From contig JANATG010000009.1 in assembly GCA_029449235.1 (NCBI GenBank), forward strand, positions 310,001 through 374,000: a stretch of 64,000 nt of DNA, read 5' to 3'. The notes below the pieces were generated by a model. It ran no database searches, was not told the origin of the DNA, and saw only the letters and a list, made by a program, of their open reading frames with translations. Shown here in pieces: positions 24,260 to 37,000 of the stretch. The first letter of the stretch is position 1; each line of letters starts with the position of its first letter. The position numbers and the translations under genes are program-made. Source of the DNA: Linnemannia schmuckeri (Eukaryota > Mortierellomycota > Mortierellomycetes > Mortierellales > Mortierellaceae).

Positions 24260-25375
24260 ATGCTACTACCACGGACATACGCTTGGACATCCTCTCTCGC
24301 ACACTCAGTCTCGTCATGCTCCAAAACAAGGACGTCAACATTGCTAAATGCATGCAGATCAGTTACACCGAAATCAACGACACGTTCTTCGGTTCCTGCT
24401 GCGCTGAACGTGCGCCACCGTTTTTATACCACCGAGCCGGCCCCAACACCAACACCAGCGCCAATAGTGGTAGCAAGTGATGAAGATCAGGCTACTTCTG
24501 AAAAGTTTCGCAAGGTCCTCAGGAAGGTCCCCTTCCCAGGTACGACTCCCCCCTTCACCGTCACAACGTTCAGCGACGTCCATCAACGTCACCGTCCGAC
24601 AACGTCCAAAAATCTTCATTGCCGACAGAAAAAGAAAATGTCTTCTTATTCCTAACGTAAATCTCTTCCTCCTGACTTCAACTGTATGAGTACAGTTGTG
24701 GTGGTGTCAACGTGCTCGCAAGAGGACCCCACCCTCCGCCGTGGAATCACAATCTCGTCCTTCTCTTCCATCTCGCTTCAACCCATCCCTCTGGTCTCCT
24801 TCTGTGTCAAACTACCTTCAAGAGCATCTACAGTTCTGCACGAATCCGATCAGTTCGTGATCCAGTTCTTGTCTTCGGAGCAGATTGCACATTCGGTAGC
24901 ATTTTCGTCGTCGGTTGCTCCTCCACCGGGCGTTAGCAAGGCGTTGCTTGGAGCTGGAAGTGGAGCTGGATCAGGGACAGGAGCTGGAGTAGTACGGGCA
25001 AAGAAGCCCGAGGACAAGGATATCGAGGAATTGGTCGCCGAGGCCAGTCGACAGACCATGCTCCCCTCTTCTGCTTCCAACAACAACGACTCCATTTCCG
25101 ATACTACTATACCAACGACGCCAATAACACCATCAGGAGAACCAGACCCGTTCGAGGTACTGGGATACACCACAGACCCAGAATCCAATCTTCCTGTGCT
25201 CAAGGACACATTGGGCGCGATCCGGTGTCGGACCCACCAGGTGATGGTTGTAGGAGACCATGAGATGTGGATTGGCCATGTAGAGAAAGTGCTTCATGGA
25301 CAGATCCCGGACGAAAAGGAGCCGTTGTTGTATCATGATCGGTCTTATCGCCATGTTGGGCGGCGGATACTTTGA
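24260..25375 (+). CDS. Flavin reductase-like (FMN-binding split-barrel) protein, probably mitochondrial
   Basis: Exons are 24260-24539 and 24696-25375, giving 319 aa. The join reads KVPFPVVVVSTC, matching the conserved start of the flavin-reductase-like domain. The domain continues with RRGITISSFSSISLQPIPLVSF and the ASTVLHESDQFVIQFLS region, and ends near DHEMWIGHVEKVL. Proteins of this family bind FMN and may reduce free flavin with NAD(P)H, though the substrate here is unknown. Residues 1 to about 70 are Ser/Thr/Arg-rich and lack acidic residues early on, as in mitochondrial presequences (MLLPRTYAWTSSLAHS). An insertion rich in Gly/Ala and then Ser/Asn/Thr (about 165-240) splits the domain. 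AATAAA follows at about 25474. Confidence 0.8.
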
Positions 25376-25426
25376 TTGTACTTTAGACTATTTTTTTTTA
25401 TTTTTAAGTGGAAGGTGTCTCGTTAT

Positions 25427-25466
25427 GCCAAGCTAAGCCAAGCTAAGCCAAGCTAAGCCAAGCCAA
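25427..25466. repeat. Tandem repeat of GCCAAGCTAA
   Basis: Three exact 10-base copies and a fourth variant copy (GCCAAGCCAA). They lie about 50 bases after the stop of the flavin-reductase-like gene, so they are probably within its 3' untranslated region. Confidence 0.9.
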
Positions 25467-26162
25467 CGCCAATGAATAAATCGGCGATAGAGAATAATTA
25501 TGCAGCGATCGGTGTGGTTCGAAGTAGTTAATGCCTTATAGGCAGCAGCAGTGAAGTAAAGAGGAATGCCACTCTCTTTGTCAAAGCCACCATCATCAAG
25601 AATTTCCCAGTGGTCACGTGCATGTCGTCATTGTTTCCCCGTTTGGGTGGACAATGTTTTTTTGGCCTGTTGTCTGACCACCCCCCTTGACAGGAGACGG
25701 AGAGAAAGTAAGAGAGAAAAGAACGACATCTAGGACTCCGTCTCTCTCATTATCTCTCTTTACATTTGGGTGTCCGTTTATACCCTTCTTGCCGTCAAAC
25801 CCTTGTCTTACTAATCGCGTCAAACCTATGGCCTAGGGTGCTCATACTTTCTTGACTTCTAATTCACGTACACTCGCGTACGCGCCTCATGGCCGTGATG
25901 ACAGTGGCACATAGCAACATGCCACGATCCGTTGACCTATAGTCACCTTCCACGACCCTCCTTCAATGTTATCATAAGCTATGACACGCTTCGCCAATTT
26001 TGTTTCAACAACGACTACTCCGCAAGTCCAATGTCGCCATTGGCCATTCCGCCAAAAACGCCAAGACAAATTCATTCCCAACCTAGACAAAAAGGGGAGG
26101 AGGCGATGGAGTGAATGAATGACACCTTGGAGATGTTTAAAATTCGACAGACTATTCCATCG

Positions 26163-26164
<2 letters not shown>

Positions 26165-26206
<42 letters not shown>
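26165..26206. repeat. T42 homopolymer
   Basis: An uninterrupted run of 42 T in intergenic DNA. A second run of the same length lies at 31707-31748. Confidence 0.95.
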
Positions 26207-26207
<1 letters not shown>

Positions 26208-26339
26208 GTCTACTTGTCCCTTGTTTACATACACCCATTCTTTCCTTTCCTTTTTCTCCTTTATGAAAAAGTGGACTAAAGGCCTACGAGAAAAAGTTGC
26301 TAGCCAGAAATGTTCATTTTTGCCAACAAGTGAACAATC

Positions 26340-26361
26340 GGGGGGGGGGGGGGGGGGGGGG
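26340..26361. repeat. G22 homopolymer
   Basis: An uninterrupted run of 22 G that could form a quadruplex. It lies 134 bases after the T42 run. Confidence 0.95.
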
Positions 26362-27398
26362 AGGATGGGAAAGCAGGTCCCACCGACCGGAACTACTCAT
26401 CGTGGCTGGGCGTCGTTTGTTTTTTTTTTTTTTTGTCTTTTGTGTTCCCTTGCCTTAATCTTACCCCTTCTTCACTAGCAGGTTTAGAAAAATGGATGGC
26501 CTCGATTGGTGTCGCGAACTTTTTCTTTTTTCTTTTCTTTTCTTCATTTTTCACGCTAGTGCTTGCTGAGTGGACATGGAGGGATGGAAGGATGGGAGAA
26601 AGAGAGACAGTGAGAGAGAGAAGGAAAGAAAGTGTGGGAGAGAGAGAGAGAGAGAGCGATCACCCGTTGCTTTGGACTGTGAAGATGGTGATGAATACGC
26701 TCTGTTTGTGTATGGGAGTGTGCAGTCTAGTGTGTGTATATGTATGTGCGTGTGTGTGAAAGTGTGAAAGCGTGAAAATGTTGTCTACGCCTTTTTTCAT
26801 GTTTTGTTTGAATGTTAATAATCCTTTAAACAACAAGGCGGTTCAATAAACCTGTTGCCAGCCAGCAGACAAACGGGCAAGACCTTTCCAAGGTCTAAAA
26901 CTACTCCCTAAATCGAATGAATATTTTCCATCCCTCCCTTCGTCCGTCTTCCCCGAAATAGAAAGAGTTCCTTTTAGCATCGTTTTTGATCGTCTCTTGT
27001 CGTTACTTCGTTTTCCTCCCTTCATCCCATCGTCGATTATTTGACATTTCCTTTTCACTCGTCCGCCTTTTTTTTTTTTTTTCTTTTTTCTTTTTTCTTC
27101 TATTTCTTTCTCTTCTCTTCTACTTCTTTCTCTTCTCTTTTTCTTCGTTCTCTTCTCTTTTTCTTCCTTCTCTTTTTTAGTTTCTTTCTTCCTTTTCTTC
27201 CCTTCCTCCCTCCCTCTCGCCCTCTAAATAACGAACAAACAAACAAAACAAACTTTTTTCTTTTTCAGGTCCATCCTTCCCTTTATTTATTTCATTTCTC
27301 TTCTCTCCCTCTCTCTCTCTTTGATCCATCCTCACGTTGGATTGACAAGACGAAGAAAAAGAAGGGGCGAAAAAAAAGCCAAAGATACCCTTGCGCTT

Positions 27399-30300
27399 AT
27401 GGATCTCTCCCGGCTGCTCAATCCTCTTGGATCAGATTCCGAACAGGCTCCTTTTGAGCCCACAAGCACGCACACCGATTCATCTCATCCCAATAGCCAC
27501 GACAACGCCACTTCAACATTCCACAGCCAACAGCAACAACAACAATACTATCGCGACAACAGAACCGATGAAAGAGATGCCGATCGACAAGAGTTTATCA
27601 AGCCCACTATTAAGCGTCATGACCGAACTAGCTCAGTCGAGCAACTGGGAGGATTGGCGACTCTGAACATTGAAGGTGGTCATCAGTATTATCGCAACCA
27701 ACAGCCCTCGCCGCGACACGATTATCCATCCGATGCCGGTGGTGGTGGAGGAGAAAGAGGAGCTCAGCAGTATCATCACCATCACGTCACTCGGCCTGAT
27801 CTTTATTCTCGGCTGTCTTGGGAGAAAGCCTACGTTTCTGCAGTGGAAGGTGACGATCGAATAGACCAAGATTATCATCATTACCAGCAGCAGCGCCAGC
27901 AACACCACCATCATCAACAGCAGCATCAACGACAAGAGCAATTGACGTCGCCGAGAACAAAACGCAAATACCTTAAAAAGTCATCCGCATCTTCATTCGC
28001 CAAACCTACTTCATCTGGATTCAACAGCTATCAGCAACAAGATTCCGATGAACTAGAGGATGGTGGGGACGATGATGAGGAAGGAGGTGGAGGAAGCAGC
28101 GGGACAAGTAACAGCAACACGACTAGCAACAGCAGCAGCACCAGCACTCGTGCATCTATGAGTACTACTGGAGGAGGAGAAGGTGGCGGTGGCATGGGCA
28201 ACAGTGGCAGTAACAGTGCTGGTGCAGGTGCAGCCAAAAGACGACGTCCTTTGTTTGATCAGATTCAGGAGTCGGGCGATCTCTCTTCCCTTCGACAAAG
28301 CGGCGGTCAGCAGCGTCAACAACAGCAACAGCAACAACAGCAGAGTTTATTCAGGGACCCGGTTCAACAGACACAAACACAACAACACCAATACAGACAA
28401 CAACCACAAGATCGCAGGAACAGTGGCAATAGCAGTAGCAGCAGGATTGGGGCTAACTCAACTGAGCCTGGATCTCTTGTTGCAGCAGCATCACCATTTT
28501 CACCATCATCGTCACCATCACCCGCATTGTCAGGAGCTGCAAAGACATCGACACAAACACAAGCAACGACCCCAGCAACAGGAATAAGCGTTCCATTGAC
28601 ATTTGAGCGAAGTGGCGACGGAAAGTAAGTTTCTCTTTCTTCGTCTTTTTTTTTTCTCACTTTCCCCACTCCCCCTCATTCCTCCCTCTCTCTCCCTCCT
28701 CTTCTGTCTCCCTCCCTTTTCCCTTCTCTCTCCCCCTTTTCTTCACAATTTCTATATATTTTTTTCCCTTTTCTTTCAGATTCCCGATCCAAATATTATA
28801 ATGGTGTTTGATTGGAGAATTGAGTAGTGTGCCCGATCCCCCCGATCTCATGTAACGTCACATCCGCCCAACGCTCTCAAAAATACATTGAGTCGTGTAC
28901 ACAAAAGGAAAGGAAACGAATAGAAAAGGAAAGGCTTTCGTTTTCCCTTTTCTGTTTCCTTTTTTTTTTTCTTCATCTTTCTTTGGCACACTTTTTTCGA
29001 ATATTATTCTGGTTATTGTTAGGTCTAATTAATAGGACAACTGGGCAATAAGAGCGGATAGAAAGGAAGAGAGATATGCTTTTCAGAGGAATATATGCGT
29101 GTAGACAACGCAAAAAGAAAAAAAAAAGAAACAAGAAAGATGCTCTAGCCTGTTTTGTTTTAGAACGGGATTTTTTTTTCTGATTTTTAACTCCCCTTTT
29201 CTGACTGGTCGAACTAAGGACAATGCGCGTCAGTCCCGTCTCCTCTCCTTCTCCTTCTCTTCTCCCCCTCTTCGCGCTAATTAAGGTTGTCGGTGTGTTG
29301 TGCGTGGTGTGTATGTGTGGCTCAACTGTTCAATGATGTCAACGACCATACAAAAAAAAAAAAGGACACTTTCATCTCTTTCATCTCATTGTTCACTTGA
29401 GCATTGATTGTGCTGCTTGTATCACCATCGACCACATCCATTTGCATACGCGACTATATCTGATGCTCCCCTTTTCTAACTTCTCTCCTTTATTTTATTT
29501 TATGATTTGATAAGGATTCGTTGCACATTCCCTCGATGTGGAAAGGAGTTCTCGAGCGAGTCAAGGTTGTCGACACACATCCGCATCCATTCGGGCAAAC
29601 CTCCGTACCCGTGCGACTACCCCGGATGCACCAAAGCTTTTCACACCGTACGTTCAATTGCTTATCTTTTCGTTATTTTGCGTCGTGCATTGCTTTATTC
29701 GTCTTGTTTGTTATCGTTGTTGATTTTTTGCTTATAGTTGGTGTGCTTTGAGTTGAACGATCACCCTCTCCTTCTTGTTTATTTGTTTTCGTGTATTTGT
29801 ATGCATGCGTGTCATCTTGCACCAAAAAGGAGCATCACATACGTTATGTTTATTCCCTGTTCTGTTCCTTCCTACTTTCCTTCCTTCTCACCCATCTCTT
29901 CTTCCTTTTTTACTATTTATGTGCTTATTTTTGTTTACATAGTCATCGTCGTTGTCACATCATCGCGTTGTGCACTCGGATCAAGGCCTTCGACCTTTCG
30001 TGTGTCGTCATGAGCGCTGTGGAGCGACTTATACTCAACTGGCCCGGCTCATCACCCATCAGCGCACCACTCATAGCGGCGGTACGTTTTCCCTCTTCAT
30101 TCTATTTTGTGCCCCTGGATTTTTTTCACTTCTTCTGTCTTACATTGGTCCGCTACTCGTCGCTCCACTATATCTCTCCCTCCCCGCCCCCTTCGTGCCC
30201 CGATCCTTCTGTTAGCCTCACTTTATTCAGTATAGCAAACCTTACTAACTTTTTCAATTGAATCTTAATGTTTTAGATGTACGGCCTCCAGCAGCAGTAA

Positions 30301-31223
30301 CGACAACAATCACGACGGGCAAGAACAGCAGCAGCAACAACAAAAGTAATAACAGCAACGAATCAATCGAATCAACAGCTGGTGCGACATCAACAACTGC
30401 CACGACTTACAATACTCGGACAGGAAACAAATCAACCTCCTCATTACCAGCATCATCGTCATCTACGCAACTGCAGCAGTCCGTGACCAGCCCTACTACT
30501 TCTAGTGCTAGTAGGAGCGGTAACAGGAACAGGAGCACTAGAGCGTCTGCCACCGCTGATGCCTCTGCTGCTGCCCTTGTGTCTTCTTCTCCTTCGTCTT
30601 CTCGACCTCAGCTGCCACCAACAAGAAGATCAGGGAATGAAGTGGAAGATGATGGGGATGAGAATGATGATATGAGGCAGCGTCGTGAGGCTGCTTTGAC
30701 AATGGCTAGCTTCTGGGAACTCGCTGGTGACAACAAAAACAGTAGCAGTAATAACGGTAATCAAGGAAGGATGGGCGTCACTTCTCCGCCATTAGGTACA
30801 CGACCGGCACCTCTCCCTCCTCCGGGACCTGTTTCTCCTCAAGTCTCGTATTTGCCTCAGGATCATCGGTTTACTTTTTCGTCTCAACCACCGCAGCAAC
30901 AGGACCAGCATTACTCGTCTCGTCAGCACCAGCATTCAGGCCAATATCAGGAGGATATGTACCATTATCAACAACAGCATGATTATCCGAATCATCATCA
31001 GCAACAACAACAACAGCAGCAACGGCAGTATGAATTCGGATCGCGAAGGGGTAGCGGCACTGACATGGACTACGAATCTGACCACCATCAGTACAACCAA
31101 TACCAGCATCAAGGTGGACCGCACTATCAAGAACAGGATCAAGAGACTACAAGACGCTTGTCGCGGTCTGACTATCCAGACGACAGGCCCACTCCATCTC
31201 GATACTCCGACACGCGACAATAA
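27399..31223 (+). CDS. C2H2 zinc-finger transcription factor with Gln/Ser-rich flanks
   Basis: Proposed exons are 27399-28624, 29515-29647, 29943-30081 and 30277-31223 (814 aa, phases consistent). The first exon encodes a Gln/His/Ser/Gly-rich N-terminus with basic clusters (TKRKYLKKSS, AKRRRP). Three fingers follow: CTFPRCGKEF…H…H (about 412-434), CDYPGCTKAF…H…H and CRHERCGATY…H…H. Each has CX4C and HX3-4H spacing, as in TFIIIA-like factors. The fingers are interrupted by introns. The last exon is a Ser/Asn/Gln-rich region, probably an activation domain. The first intron (890 bases) is much longer than its neighbours. A short alternative exon after the acceptor at about 28779 would end the protein early. 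The target genes are unknown. Confidence 0.8.
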
Positions 31224-31705
31224 GATCGCAGCATTCATGAACACTCAAATTTGCACAGTATTCTTTTATCCTGTTGCTGAGCAATTTTTTTGTTCACCTT
31301 CTCTTTCATCTACCTGTAAAACACTATTTTACTCCTATGCATCCATTCTGTTTTGTTTTATTTCCCTCACTGGTTTTTTTTCCTCTTCATTCAACCTCTC
31401 CCTCCTTTCCCGTACAACACATTTAAAAAAAAATCAATCACATATAAAAAACATTATCACACCATCACCAACAATAAAACGCAAAACTAGAGTTTGTCTT
31501 TGATATCCTCCTGAACGACATAAACCCGAATTAGTGGACCTGGTTTTGATGAGAATATGCAAAATAGCAGACCAAGAGCCAGTCCTTTGGATTTTTGGTT
31601 TCAGTGAAAAAAAAATAAAATAAATAAAAATCAAGCGGGATTGGCGTCAGATCTGGGTCATCAAATCCACAAGCCAAGACTGATCGAGGAGGGTGCTCTA
31701 TCTGG

Positions 31706-31748
<43 letters not shown>

Positions 31749-32505
31749 CACATTCCTTCTCTTTACTTTCCGGTCACAAAAATCAATGTTCATATTGCCT
31801 TTCGTTTTTTAAATATTATTTCGATTTTTTTTGGGCATATAGTACAGAAAAAGAGGATAATATGAAAAGAAAGAAAAGAAGAAAGTGAATAAGAGAAGTG
31901 AAAGCTATGAAAAATATGAAAGAAAGGAAGGATGTATGAATGGTTCTGGACCTGAGAATTCAAATGAAAAGGAAACGAAAGGTAAAATAACGAAATATGA
32001 AATATGAAAGACTACAGATATAAAAAGACTACAGATTCGCACGTTGGCTGCTGATGTATGTCTAGGTGATATAGATAGTATGATTTCGTAGTAGGAGATC
32101 AATCCTGCAGACGCGCCACTACAACATCTCCTTGACTTTACTCAGCCTCCAACCAGACAATCCTGAGTGAATGAGTTGTTGCCCATGTGAGATACAAGCC
32201 ATCCAAAGCGAATGTCCGATATGTCGCCCTGTTAGCCCATAATACCGAGAAATGGGTGTCCTCTTGGTAATTCCATTGTTGTTAATGTCGGATTTTTGTT
32301 GGTTTCTTGATATTTTCTTGGTAGGCTCCAGTTCAACGGACACAAAGAGAACATCGGCGAGATATTCATCCCGCTCCTGTTATCCCGCTCCAATGCTGCG
32401 CCTACTCTTCAAACTCTTACACTTCCAAGCTCGCTCACTTCTCCTCCTCCTTCCTCGCTCAGCGTCTCCTCACAAACGATCGACAACGAAAAATATCGAC
32501 GAGAA
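31224..32505. other. Convergent intergenic region with T42 run
   Basis: About 1.3 kb between the ends of the zinc-finger gene and ELF1. It holds the T42 run (31707-31748) and purine-rich DNA (31850-32030). A minus-strand open stretch at 32119-32343 has no recognised similarity, and I do not call it. Confidence 0.45.
31707..31748. repeat. T42 homopolymer
   Basis: An uninterrupted run of 42 T, the same length as the run at 26165-26206. The flanks of the two runs do not match. Confidence 0.95.
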
Positions 32506-33272
32506 TTAGTCATCGTCCTCATAGCGATCGTAGGGTTTGCTCCTCCGTGAGCTGGATCCTTCCCGGTCCCGATCAGCGCCAGCGCCACGGAGTCTGCTGC
32601 TGCCACGATCCCGATCCTGCGATGCCGCCGCCTTTGCTGCCTTGGCCGAAGCGTTCACAGCCTCACAGGCGTCAATCCAGTCATGGTAAACGTCCACCGC
32701 ATGGCTCAGGTCTATTTTTTTTTTTTTTTTTAGTGAGAGTTGGGTAATTAGGTCAGCGTTTGGCAATGAGATATGGCGTGGCGTGCTGTGTTGCCTGTAG
32801 TACTTGAGGTATGTGCGTATTGTGTTTGTGCGGTTTTGTGGTGTTTATGAAGACTCTTCTTAAAGATATGGGGAAGATGTTTTCCATAGAAACACAGACA
32901 TGAAAAACGAGGTGTGGAGTAAAAGTAGGGAAGGACGACGAAAAAAACTTACAATTGATCGCGCAGGTATAGCTGACACCACACATTCTGCACTGCAGGA
33001 CACCGATCTTCTGGTCGAAATCACTATTTCACCATCGTCAACAACCAAAAGAAAAAGATTTGTTAATCACTCCGACATCATTGTCATTCAAGGAAATCTT
33101 TCTAGATCGCCGTCAACCGAGGAGTGCGAGTAGTGAAAGGAGGACGAGGAAGAGGACGTTACAGCTTGCAAGAGATTGACTTTTCATGGAAGCATGAGAC
33201 GCAGTCGAAGGTGGAGTCGAGGGTCTTCTTGACCTTTGCTTGTGGCTTTCTGCTGGACTTTCTCTTTCCCAT
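32506..33272 (-). CDS. ELF1: Transcription elongation factor ELF1
   Basis: Exons in minus order are 33272-33163, 33023-32953 and 32711-32506, giving 128 aa. The start MGKRKSSRKPQAKVKKTLD is the family's basic N-terminus. A four-cysteine zinc ribbon follows (CVSC, then CRMC after the first splice). After the second splice it reads NYLSHAVDVYHDWIDACE, which is the family signature. ELF1 travels with RNA polymerase II and helps it pass nucleosomes. The C-terminal tail (about residues 85-128) is Ala-rich, then Arg/Asp/Ser-rich, and ends in DDD, a common feature of fungal ELF1 tails. The gene diverges from MIP1 and is convergent with the zinc-finger gene. Confidence 0.95.
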
Positions 33273-34062
33273 TGTCGGATTGTTTGTCTTTGTGGTTTGT
33301 TGGATGTGTTTTCCTGTGTTCGGACGGACGACGGCAAAAGACTGGAGAGGGATATTCGAATGTGGACTGCGGAGAGAGGGCAGGAGTGGCAATGGACGGA
33401 GAGAGGAAGGGAAGGAGGGAGGGAGGAGGAAAGGAGAGAGAAGGATCGAGGTGTGAGTGGAGGAAAGGTGAAAAAGAAAGGAGCGAGGGAGCAAGAAAGA
33501 AAAAAAGAGCACCCTATTTAAACGTTCAGACGAGAAGCAGGCGGGGTGAGTCGAGTCCAGTGAGTAGGAGTGGACGGTGAACTGATGGACTGTGTGAACC
33601 GTACGAACGAAAGACACGCAAAAACAACAAGGCGGGAGGGTGACATGGTTGGATGAAAAGCGCACGTGATGTAATCTCCTCCCCTTTTTTCTATTTCCCT
33701 TTTTTGATTGATTTTTGATGGAAGATGTTTGTTGTTTTTTTGTCTTTTTTTTTTTTTTTGTTTTCCCGCCCCTACTTTTTTTCTCTTCTTTTTTCACAAC
33801 CCACCCATACGACCGCCCAAACAACAACAACAAAAAAAAACGCAAACGAACCACCTGCAACAAACAGACGAACTGCAGCCACACATCCCATAAGGATCAT
33901 ATCGAAACAACTAGCAAGGAGATGGTCCACAGACTGGTCTCGCGCCACCCTTGGCGCCAGCACCATACCGCAGGAACAGCAACAGTGACCTCAACAGACA
34001 TTTCACGCCACCATTTTTATTCCATCCTCTCCACCTCCTCTTCTTCCTCTTCTTCTAAAACA
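33273..34062. other. Divergent promoter between ELF1 and MIP1
   Basis: A 790-base spacer. The ELF1 side is purine-rich (GGAGGGAG type about 33380-33470). The MIP1 side has T-rich and then CAA-rich leader sequence. No coding sequence is called. Confidence 0.5.
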
Positions 34063-37000
34063 ATGCGCCCCACGCGAGTCCTCCTGACCGCCTCTCTGGT
34101 CAACGCACATCACCATGCCTGTACCGCCCCCACTTCCAGTCGACTGGCATCGTATCTTCCATCTTCAGCGCGCCATTTCCGGCTACTGTCCACTCTTACA
34201 GACTCGCGTATGTTTATCACTCGATTGTTGGTGGTGTATGCCTTGACGGTTTTACATGAAACGAAAGGCACTGAATGTTAACTTTGCACTCTTTTACATG
34301 ATATACCATGTAGAACTGCGAAAGAACAAGGTGGATGTACAGATGCTACACCCGGCCTTGCACAGCAAGGTGTTTCCCACCTCCAAGACGACAACATCAT
34401 TACTACCCCCGTCCTCTTCCTCTCCCGTGGCAACACCACTCAACACATCGATGGAACCAACGGCAGATATGGTCAAATTCGCTATCGAACATTTAGAAAA
34501 ACAAAACCTATGGGGCAAGGAAGCCATCCCAGTCCCTAACACTGCCTTCCCTGTCCCTCCGCTTCGTGGACCCACCATCGAGGATCACTTTTACAACATT
34601 GGCAAGCTCGACTCGGAGCGCTATCAGGAACTAGCGACCACCTTTGCGCAGTCGCCTGTCCATTCTCCGCCCAAGACGTGGATCCTTCAGGAGGGGTGGA
34701 CTCGATATGGGAAAGATGGATCAGTAACAAGGGTGGATTTTCCTAAGGAGAAAATGTTTACGTTCGATGTTGAGACGGTTCCGAACTTGAGCAAGTACCC
34801 CGTCATGGCTTGTGCAATCTCCCCCGAGGCTTGGTATGGATGGGTTTCGCCTTGGCTCGTCAACCCTTTGACCAAAGACGGTCGGCAGAACGATTGTCAT
34901 TTGATCTCCTTCGGACCTAGTCAGAATAGGAAAGGCGACGAGCGGATATTGGTCGGACATAATGTTGGATATGATCGTGCCCGGGTGTTGGAGGAGTATT
35001 GTCTAGAGCAGAACGGAATGCGGTACCTCGACACAATGAGTCTTCATATTGCCGCTTCGGGACTCTGCACACAACAACGGCCCAGCTGGCTCAAGTACTC
35101 CAAGGCACTCGAGAACTCGGACTCCGCCTATGTTGACGCCTTCAAGGACACCACCGGCAAGTACTTTGACGTCAGTGCTGTCAACAGTCTTCTCCAGGTG
35201 TCAAAGTTCCACTGCGGGATCAATATGGATAAGGCACCACGGGACCTTTTGGTCGAGGCGACTGACGTTGGACTGATTCAGGAGAATTTCCAGACTTTGA
35301 TGACCTACTGTGGACAGGATGTCGTTGCCACACATGCGGTCTACCAACAAACATTCCCTAAGTACCTTGAGACTTGTCCGCATCCAGTCTCGTTTGGAGG
35401 AATGCTCCAGATGGGATCGTCGTTTTTGACGGTCAATGAGGGGTGGACGGCCTATGTCACGCGCTGCAACAAGATGTACAAGGAGATGGCTGAGAATGTC
35501 GAGTCGAAGCTGATGCTGTTGGCTGAGAACGCGCTCGACAACTTTGCAAAGGACCCAGAGTATTTTCAGAACGATCCTTGGCTCAGTCAGCTGGACTGGG
35601 ATCTTCCGAAACGTAGGCAGAAGTTGGGCAAACTAAGGGTCGACGGTACAGGATATGTCAAAGGACAAGAACCAAAAGAGATCTGCCTTACCAAACTCTT
35701 GCCTGACAAGCCTCAGTGGTTCCGAGCACTTTGGAGCGCTGAGGAGAAACGCATCAAACTCACGACCCGCCAGCGAGTTGCACCCCTTTTACTCAAGTTG
35801 CAGTGGCGAGGATTTCCTCTGGTTCACTCTACACTTCACGGATGGACGTTCCGTGTGCCTCGGGAGGACACTTATACGACAAATTTGGCGGAACTTGCTT
35901 TCCCAGCCGAGGGTGAGGCTGGATTCCAGGATGGCATCAACATTACAGACTTCCGCTATTATCGACTGCCGCACAAGTCTGGAGAAGGTGTCAATGTCGG
36001 CAATCCCCTGGCCAAGGGTTACATCTCGTACTTTGAGGATAATGTCTTGAGCTCCTTTGCTGGCGAAGGAGGATCGATAGAGGACGGGAGCGGTCAGTTG
36101 GCACGACAGGCACTTGATATGAACGCCCAGTGTGCCTATTGGGTGAGTGCCAGGGAACGTATCGAGGATCAGTTTGTTGTCTGGGACAAGGGCGCCGATG
36201 GACTGGGCAAGCAGATGAAACTTCCAGAACGTGAAGGCGAGGGCAAGACCAACGGCATCATTCTGCCGCAGATCATTACTATGGGCACCGTAACACGACG
36301 CGCAGTGGAAAAGACATGGATGACGGCAAGTAACGCCAAAAAGAACCGGATCGGATCTGAGCTGAAGTCGAATGTCGAGGCGCCGGCGGGGTACAAGATT
36401 GTCGGAGCAGATGTCGATTCGGAGGAGCTGTGGATCTCGAGTCTGATGGGTGATGCGCAGTTCAGGATGCATGGCGCGACTGCTTTAGGATGGATGACTC
36501 TTCAAGGGACCAAGGCTGCCGGAACAGATCTTCACTCCAAGACGGCGAATATTCTGGGGATCTCGCGTGATCAGGCTAAGATTTTCAACTATGGACGTAT
36601 ATATGGTGCGGGTGTTAGGTTTGCGGCTCGACTGATGCAGCAGTTCAACTCGGCGATCGATGCGGCCGAGGCCAAACAGCGGGCGACCAACTTGTACACG
36701 GCAACGAAGGGATTGAAGCAGCAGAGGGCTTCAGAGTACGAGCTGGTTCATGATCGACCCTTCTGGCATGGAGGCTCCGAGAGTTATATGTTCAACAGTC
36801 TGGAGCGCACAGCAACTGCCGATGATCCAAGGACACCGGCGTTGGGTTGTGGGATCACGGACGCCTTGAAGCCTAAACATACGGAGAGCCAGTTCATGAC
36901 TTCGCGAGTGAACTGGGTAGTCCAGTCGTCTGGAGTGGACTACTTACACATGCTTCTGGTATCGATGAACTACCTGATCAAGAAATACGACATCAAGGCA

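Larger units (their letters stand above)
25376..27398. other. 2 kb intergenic region with homopolymers and CT tracts
   Basis: Contains a 10-base tandem repeat (25427-25466), a run of 42 T (26165-26206), a run of 22 G (26340-26361), GA-rich sequence (26605-26660) and a TTTC/CT-rich leader (27060-27330) before the zinc-finger gene. No protein, tRNA or other RNA gene is recognised. Confidence 0.5.

Noticed and set aside
25887..26234. Minus-strand open frame with a poly-Lys run
   Set aside because: The run is just the T42 homopolymer read on the other strand.
27399..28624. Reading the Gln/His-rich exon as a separate gene from the zinc fingers
   Set aside because: The phases of 28624 and 29515 match and the basic Gln-rich body suits a transcription factor, so I kept one gene. 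The alternative is listed as a finding.
32119..32343. Minus-strand 74-codon frame after ELF1
   Set aside because: No recognised motif, no splice partner, and it lies in 3' intergenic DNA.
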